Shown here: positions 5,498 through 9,193 of the stretch, one piece after another
How positions within the stretch are numbered: position 1 is the first letter of the stretch
How the letters are laid out: the number at the start of each line of letters is the position of its first letter
Translations under genes and position numbers: made by a program
DNA from: an uncultured Collinsella sp.
Lineage (GTDB): Bacteria; Actinomycetota; Coriobacteriia; Coriobacteriales; Coriobacteriaceae
DNA: 9,193 nt
Direction: 5' to 3'
NCBI GenBank assembly: GCA_905204635.1
Contig: CAJLAN010000053.1
Location: 1-9,193 of the forward strand
Notes under the pieces: model-generated
Databases searched by the model: none
What the model was told of the DNA's origin: nothing
What the model saw: only the letters and a program-made list of their open reading frames with translations

Positions 5498-6606
5498 ATG
5501 GCCCCCGCTCAGGCAAGCCTGCTGGCCAAGCTCGACACCCAACAGCGCGTGCGCGACTTTTTGACCAACGCCATCGCAAGCGGCCGCGCATCGCACGCCT
5601 ACCTGTTCTTGGGCGCGCTCGGCGCGGGCAAGCTCGACGCCGCGTGGGCGCTCGCCCAAGCCTTCCTGTGCGAGCAGGACGGCTGCGGCTCATGCGATGG
5701 CTGCGTGCGCGTCGCCCGCCATACGCACCCCGATGTGCACTATTACACGCCCGAGAGCGCCACGGGCTACCTCATCGCCCAGACCCGCGAGCTGCTCGAC
5801 GACGTGCCGCTGGCGCCCATCCGTGCCAAGGCCAAGGTCTACATCATCGACCGTGCCGAGCAGCTGCGCGCCAACACCGCCAACGCACTGCTCAAAACGC
5901 TCGAGGAGCCGCCCGAGGGCGTTATGTTTATCTTGCTGGGCACCTCGGCAGACGTGATGTTGCCCACTATCGTGAGCCGCTGCCAGTGCGTGCCGTTTCG
6001 GCTGGTATCGCCCGCCGTCGCCGCGCAGGCCGTGAGCCGCGCCACCGGTCAGGACCCTGCGCGTTGCCGCATGGCGGTCGCCGTGGCATCGAGTTCCTCA
6101 AGAGCGCTGAGCGCCAGGACGCCCGCCGTCAGATGGTTCGCGCCATCGATTCGCTTATCGCCGCCGACGAGGCCGACGTGCTCAGCCGCGCCAAGTCGCT
6201 CATCGTCGCCGTTAAGGCGCCGCTCGCCGAGGTCAAGTCCACGCAGGAAAAGGTGCTCGAGCAAAACGCCGACTACCTGTCGCGTGGAGCATTGAAGCAG
6301 CTTGAGGACCGCAACAAGCGCGAACTCAACGCGCGCGAGCGTTCGGGTATCATGGAAGCGCTGGCGAGCGCGCGGACGCTCATGCGCGACGTGCTGCTGA
6401 CGCTTCAGGACGAGGCGGCCGACGTGGTGAACGAAGACGTGCGCGACACGATCGGTCGGCTTGCCGCCGCGACCAATGTTGCGGGTGCCACCCGGGCGCT
6501 CGAGGCAGTCGCGACCGCCGAGCGCAACATCGCCAGAAACGTTACTCCCCAGCTGGCCATCGAGGTCATGCTGTTCGATATCAGGAAGGCACTGAAATGC
6601 CGTTAG
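5498..6606 (+). pseudogene. holB: DNA polymerase III delta' subunit, frameshifted as read
   Basis: Delta' is the structural subunit of the clamp loader that places the sliding clamp on DNA. The ATG at 5498 follows AGGAGG (5483-5488). In the first frame (residues 1 to about 197) one sees TQQRVRDFL, HAYLFLGALGAGK (38-45, a degenerate P-loop with no Thr/Ser after Lys), four zinc-binding Cys (58, 63, 66, 69), KVYIIDRAEQLRANTANALLKTLEEPP and the SRC motif (160-162). Near 6060-6095 the homologous frame switches: downstream GIEFLKSAERQDARRQMVRA... to the stop at 6604-6606 is in the frame one base earlier, as after loss of 1 (or 3n+1) bases. The unshifted frame ends at 6295 with nonsense sequence. 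No slippery heptamer is visible, so programmed frameshifting is unlikely. As the gene is normally essential, a sequencing or assembly error is as likely as a real mutation. ricT overlaps its last 10 bases. Confidence 0.85.
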
Positions 6607-8270
6607 TCGTACCCGTTAAGTTTACCTACGCCTCGCGCGACCTGTGGTTCGATCCGCAGGATCTGGATATCCTCGAGGCCGATTATGCCATTTGCTCCAC
6701 CGAGCGCGGAACCGAGATCGGCCTGGTCACTGCCGATCCCTTTGAGGTGCCGCAAGATGAGATCGGTCAGCCGCTCAAGCCCGTGCTGCGTGTGGCGAGC
6801 GACATCGACCTGCAGCTTGCCGACGATCTGGCCATTCAGGGCGACGAGGCCATGGTCGACTTCCGCCGCCTGGTCAAGGAGCTCGACCTCGAGATGAAGC
6901 CGGTCGGCGTCGAGTACCTGTTTGGCGGCGAGAAGGCCGTGTTCTACTTTGCGGCCGAGGAGCGCGTCGATTTTCGTCAGCTCGTCAAGGACCTGTCCTC
7001 GACGCTGCACATTCGCGTCGACATGCGCCAGATCGGCGTGCGCGACGAGACCCGCCTGGTGGGCGGCTATGCCCAATGCGGACAGGAGCTCTGCTGCACG
7101 CGCTTTGGCGGACAGTTTGAGCCCGTCTCGATTCGCATGGCAAAAGAGCAGGACCTACCGCTCAACTCGTCCAAGATCAGCGGCGTATGCGGCCGCCTGA
7201 TGTGCTGCCTGCGCTATGAGTTCGAGGCGTACAAGGACTTTAAGAGCCGTGCGCCCAAAAAGAAGACGCTCATCGATACGCCGCTTGGCAAGGCGCGTAT
7301 TCAGGAGTATGACACGCCGCGTGAGCAGCTGGTGCTGCGCCTGGAGAACGGTAAAGTCTTTAAGGTCAACCTGGCCGATATGACGTGCTCGGAGGGCTGC
7401 AAAAAGAAGGCCGCCGAGCAGGGCTGCAGCTGCCGCCCCGACTGCGTGACGCGCGACGTGCTCGAGCGCATCGAGTCGCCCGAGATGCGCCTGGCGCTCA
7501 TGGAGCTCGACCGCGAGAACGGCGTCGATGTGGGCGATGGCCTGTCGAGTGCCGACCGTCTGGCCGGCACGTCGATGCCCAAGCGCCGTCGTCGCGATGC
7601 TGAATCCGATGCTCGCGCCGGTCAGGGTCAGGGCGAGGGCCGTGGCCGCGGAAAGGGCCGCGGTAAGGCCGAGACACCCGAGGCCGAGGGGGCGGCCGAT
7701 GGCCGTCGCCGTCGCAAGCGCGCGGGCTCGGGCGATGCTACCGAGGTTGCAGCCGCGGGCAAGAACGCCTCTCGCGAGCGCGAGGTTCAGCAGCCCCAGC
7801 AGCAGAATCGCGGCGGCGGCATGAACCCCACACGTCGCCGCCGCCGTCATCTGTCGAGCGAGGAGCGCGAGGACGCCTTCCGCGCCGCAGCTGCTCGCGA
7901 GGCCGGTGCCGCTTCCAAGGGCGCCTCGGCCTCCGATGCGCCTGTCGACAAGGGCGGCAAGCCACGTGGCGAGGAGGAGCGCGCGCCGCGTCCGCGCCGT
8001 CGCCATTCCTCGGGCGCGCAGCAGAAGCCCTCAGTGCCCTCCGTGGCCGATCAGGTCTCGGATGGCGAGGTCAAGGTCACGCGCCGTCGTCCCGGAGATG
8101 GCGGGGGAGCGGCTGCCAAGGCTTCGCATGGCGAGCCGCGCGGTGGCGAGGGCTCGGCCGACCAGGGTCAAAAGCGCCGTCGCCGTCGTCGTTCCCGCAA
8201 GCCGCGCCAGGATGGTGGCGAGGGCTCGACCCCGTCTTCGTCCGCACCACAACCGCCCGCCGGCGAATAA
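6597..8270 (+). CDS. ricT: PSP1-domain protein RicT (YaaT) with long Arg-rich C-terminal extension
   Basis: In B. subtilis RicT acts with RicA and RicF in an Fe-S complex that modulates RNase Y mRNA processing and affects competence, sporulation and biofilm formation. Residues 1-265 here match that family: LWFDPQDLDILEADYAICSTERGTEIGLV, then the conserved cysteines of QCGQELCCTRFGG (161, 166, 167) and GVCGRLMCCLRYE (198, 203, 204). The family is usually about 275 residues; this protein has 557. A second cysteine cluster follows (264, 268, 277, 279, 283; CSEGC, CSCRPDC). From about 325 to the end there is a low-complexity tail rich in Arg, Gly, Ala and Ser with runs such as KRRRRD, TRRRRRH and KRRRRRRSRK, probably disordered and nucleic-acid binding (inference). 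ATG 6597 has AGGAAGG 8 bases upstream and overlaps holB by 10 bases. The gene order tmk-holB-ricT supports the name. Confidence 0.9.
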   Translation: MPLVVPVKFTYASRDLWFDPQDLDILEADYAICSTERGTEIGLVTADPFEVPQDEIGQPLKPVLRVASDIDLQLADDLAIQGDEAMVDFRRLVKELDLEMKPVGVEYLFGGEKAVFYFAAEERVDFRQLVKDLSSTLHIRVDMRQIGVRDETRLVGGYAQCGQELCCTRFGGQFEPVSIRMAKEQDLPLNSSKISGVCGRLMCCLRYEFEAYKDFKSRAPKKKTLIDTPLGKARIQEYDTPREQLVLRLENGKVFKVNLADMTCSEGCKKKAAEQGCSCRPDCVTRDVLERIESPEMRLALMELDRENGVDVGDGLSSADRLAGTSMPKRRRRDAESDARAGQGQGEGRGRGKGRGKAETPEAEGAADGRRRRKRAGSGDATEVAAAGKNASREREVQQPQQQNRGGGMNPTRRRRRHLSSEEREDAFRAAAAREAGAASKGASASDAPVDKGGKPRGEEERAPRPRRRHSSGAQQKPSVPSVADQVSDGEVKVTRRRPGDGGGAAAKASHGEPRGGEGSADQGQKRRRRRRSRKPRQDGGEGSTPSSSAPQPPAGE

Positions 8271-8298
8271 CGCCCGCGAGCGGATTTAACCCGCCTTG

Positions 8299-8321
8299 CC
8301 CCGAGCGCATCGGGGTATCAT
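8299..8321 (+). promoter_or_regulatory. Probable comF promoter -10 with abutting small palindrome
   Basis: TATCAT at 8316-8321 is directly preceded by CCCCG-N7-CGGGG (8299-8315). The closest -35 candidate, TTGCCC at 8296-8301, is only 14 bases upstream, which is short, so the call rests on the -10 and its likeness to the tmk promoter. Transcription would begin near 8328, just before the leader hairpin. Confidence 0.42.
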
Positions 8322-8333
8322 AGCGCCGAATCA

Positions 8334-8369
8334 ACAACCCTCCCTGCGATCGAGCGTAGGGAGGGTTGT
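8334..8369 (+). promoter_or_regulatory. Leader hairpin covering the comF ribosome binding site
   Basis: ACAACCCTCCCT (8334-8345) pairs perfectly with AGGGAGGGTTGT (8358-8369). Three more pairs, one of them G-U, could close the loop to about six bases. The right arm holds the only good ribosome binding site (GGGAGGG, 8359-8365), seven bases before the TTG start. Folding would hide it. No T-run follows, so it does not look like a standard intrinsic terminator. Confidence 0.7.
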
Positions 8370-8372
8370 GTC

Positions 8373-9179
8373 TTGAAGAGCCATCTGAACATATTGAGCC
8401 GTCTGCAGAGTGCCGGTGCCCTACCGTTTGCGGACGAATTGCTACCGTTTGCCGAGCGCGCGACGTACGAGGCGCTCGAGGCATTGTCGCCAACACGATG
8501 TGCCGGCTGCGAACGCGCCGATGCGCTTATTTGCCAAGACTGCCTGGCCGCGCTCACGCTCATCGACCCACGTCATAGCTGTACCCGATGCGGCGCCCCG
8601 TTTGGGGATTTGCTGTGCACTGAGTGTTCGGTCGAGGGCACGTCCTCGGCAATGGCGGAGGCGCTCGACCGCTGCCTGGCGTGCGCCGTCTATGCGCATC
8701 CGCTGCCGCGCATCATTAAAGCGTACAAGGATGCGGGCGAGCGACGTCTGGCTCCGTATCTGGCGGAGCTGCTCTACGACACCGCCCTGCATGCCCAGGT
8801 CGTAGCGCCCGATCGCTACGGAGGCGTGCTGTCCGGTGCGGATGCGGTGGTGTTTGTGCCTGCGACGGCGGCAGCGTTTCGGCGGCGTGGTTTTGATCAT
8901 ATGGAGGCTATTGCGCGCCCATTTTGCGAGCTGTCGGGTGTTCCTCTGCTCGATGCTCTCGCCAAGTACGGGCATGGCGACCAGCGCGAACTCGGTCGTG
9001 AGGAGCGCCGCGAGCGTGCCCAAGGCATGTACGAGACGGTTGAGGACGTGCACGGCCGCCACCTGCTGCTTATCGATGACGTTATCACCACGGGTGCGAC
9101 GATGGCAGCGGCTTCGGCGGAACTCAAGCGCGCCGGTGCCACGGCCGTTGATGGCCTCACTATCGCACGCGTTTGGTAG
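8373..9179 (+). CDS. ComF-family zinc-finger phosphoribosyltransferase-like protein
   Basis: The 268-residue product has the ComFC layout. An N-terminal double zinc finger has Cys43, 46, 54, 57, 70, 73, 82 and 85 (CAGC, CQDC, CTRC, CTEC). A type I phosphoribosyltransferase fold follows, with RRGFDHMEAIARPF (171-184) and the PRPP-binding loop LLLIDDVITTGAT (231-243). In naturally competent bacteria ComFC is needed for DNA uptake or for handling the incoming strand; many non-competent species keep a homologue with unknown substrate. The start is taken as TTG at 8373 because the homology begins shortly after it, GGGAGGG stands seven bases upstream, and the next in-frame ATG is about 90 codons downstream, beyond the zinc fingers. 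The gene follows ricT after about 100 bases and probably has its own promoter. No competence partner such as comFA is in the window. Confidence 0.9.
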   Translation: MKSHLNILSRLQSAGALPFADELLPFAERATYEALEALSPTRCAGCERADALICQDCLAALTLIDPRHSCTRCGAPFGDLLCTECSVEGTSSAMAEALDRCLACAVYAHPLPRIIKAYKDAGERRLAPYLAELLYDTALHAQVVAPDRYGGVLSGADAVVFVPATAAAFRRRGFDHMEAIARPFCELSGVPLLDALAKYGHGDQRELGREERRERAQGMYETVEDVHGRHLLLIDDVITTGATMAAASAELKRAGATAVDGLTIARVW

Positions 9180-9193
9180 GGGTGGTTTTGTGG

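Noticed and set aside
6060..6100. Programmed ribosomal frameshift in holB
   Set aside because: No A- or T-rich slippery heptamer is visible at the switch, and the overlap of the two frames is long and arbitrary. Mutation or sequence error fits better.
7155..8006. Open frame on the - strand opposite ricT
   Set aside because: It is Ala/Leu-rich and mirrors the Arg-rich codons of RicT. No ribosome binding site or domain was seen.
1..9193. A new defence or toxin-antitoxin system
   Set aside because: Every sizeable gene is housekeeping metabolism, replication, a transposase or the one unknown membrane protein. No nuclease, reverse transcriptase or toxin-like pair is present.

Overview
The window most likely comes from a high-GC gut actinobacterium of the class Coriobacteriia, probably Collinsella or a close relative. 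This is an inference from codon use, protein character and gene order, not from a database search. Most of the sequence is about 65-70 % GC with Arg codons almost all CGC/CGT. The first ~370-400 bases are clearly different (about 42 % GC over 61-360, with AGA, ATA and TTA codons). They look like a Lachnospiraceae/Clostridia-type nadB spliced in frame onto the Coriobacterial one.

Layout: 1-2113 is an NAD-synthesis operon on the + strand, made of the 3' part of nadB (L-aspartate oxidase), nadC (quinolinate phosphoribosyltransferase) and a 3H-domain niacin-responsive repressor (NiaR/NadR type). Bases 2128-3488 hold a palindromic intergenic repeat split by a complete IS3-family insertion sequence (about 2156-3454, with 28-bp imperfect inverted repeats, a probable AAA target duplication and one fused transposase ORF). 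On the - strand, 3506-4501 encodes an unrecognised single-pass membrane protein with an N-terminal zinc ribbon and an 11-Asp run. The intergenic region 4502-4812 carries its TATAAT box, a second intact copy of the same palindrome, an unrelated palindrome with two alternative folds, and the tmk promoter.

Bases 4813-8270 are the conserved replication/RNA cluster tmk - holB - ricT (thymidylate kinase, DNA polymerase III delta' subunit, PSP1-domain protein). holB is frameshifted as read, and RicT has an unusually long Arg-rich tail. Bases 8373-9179 are a ComF-type zinc-finger phosphoribosyltransferase. It starts at TTG, and its ribosome binding site lies inside a strong leader hairpin.

The nad genes act together: NadB and NadC are pathway enzymes (NadA is presumably upstream, outside the window), and the 3H regulator probably senses niacin to control de novo synthesis or salvage. 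tmk-holB-ricT resembles the tmk-yaaQ-yaaR-holB-yaaT block of Bacillus subtilis, without yaaQ/yaaR. I found no CRISPR array, tRNA, rRNA, toxin-antitoxin pair or defence system. The notable items are the mosaic nadB, the IS sitting in the loop of a repeat palindrome, the broken holB, the comF leader hairpin and the palindromic repeats.
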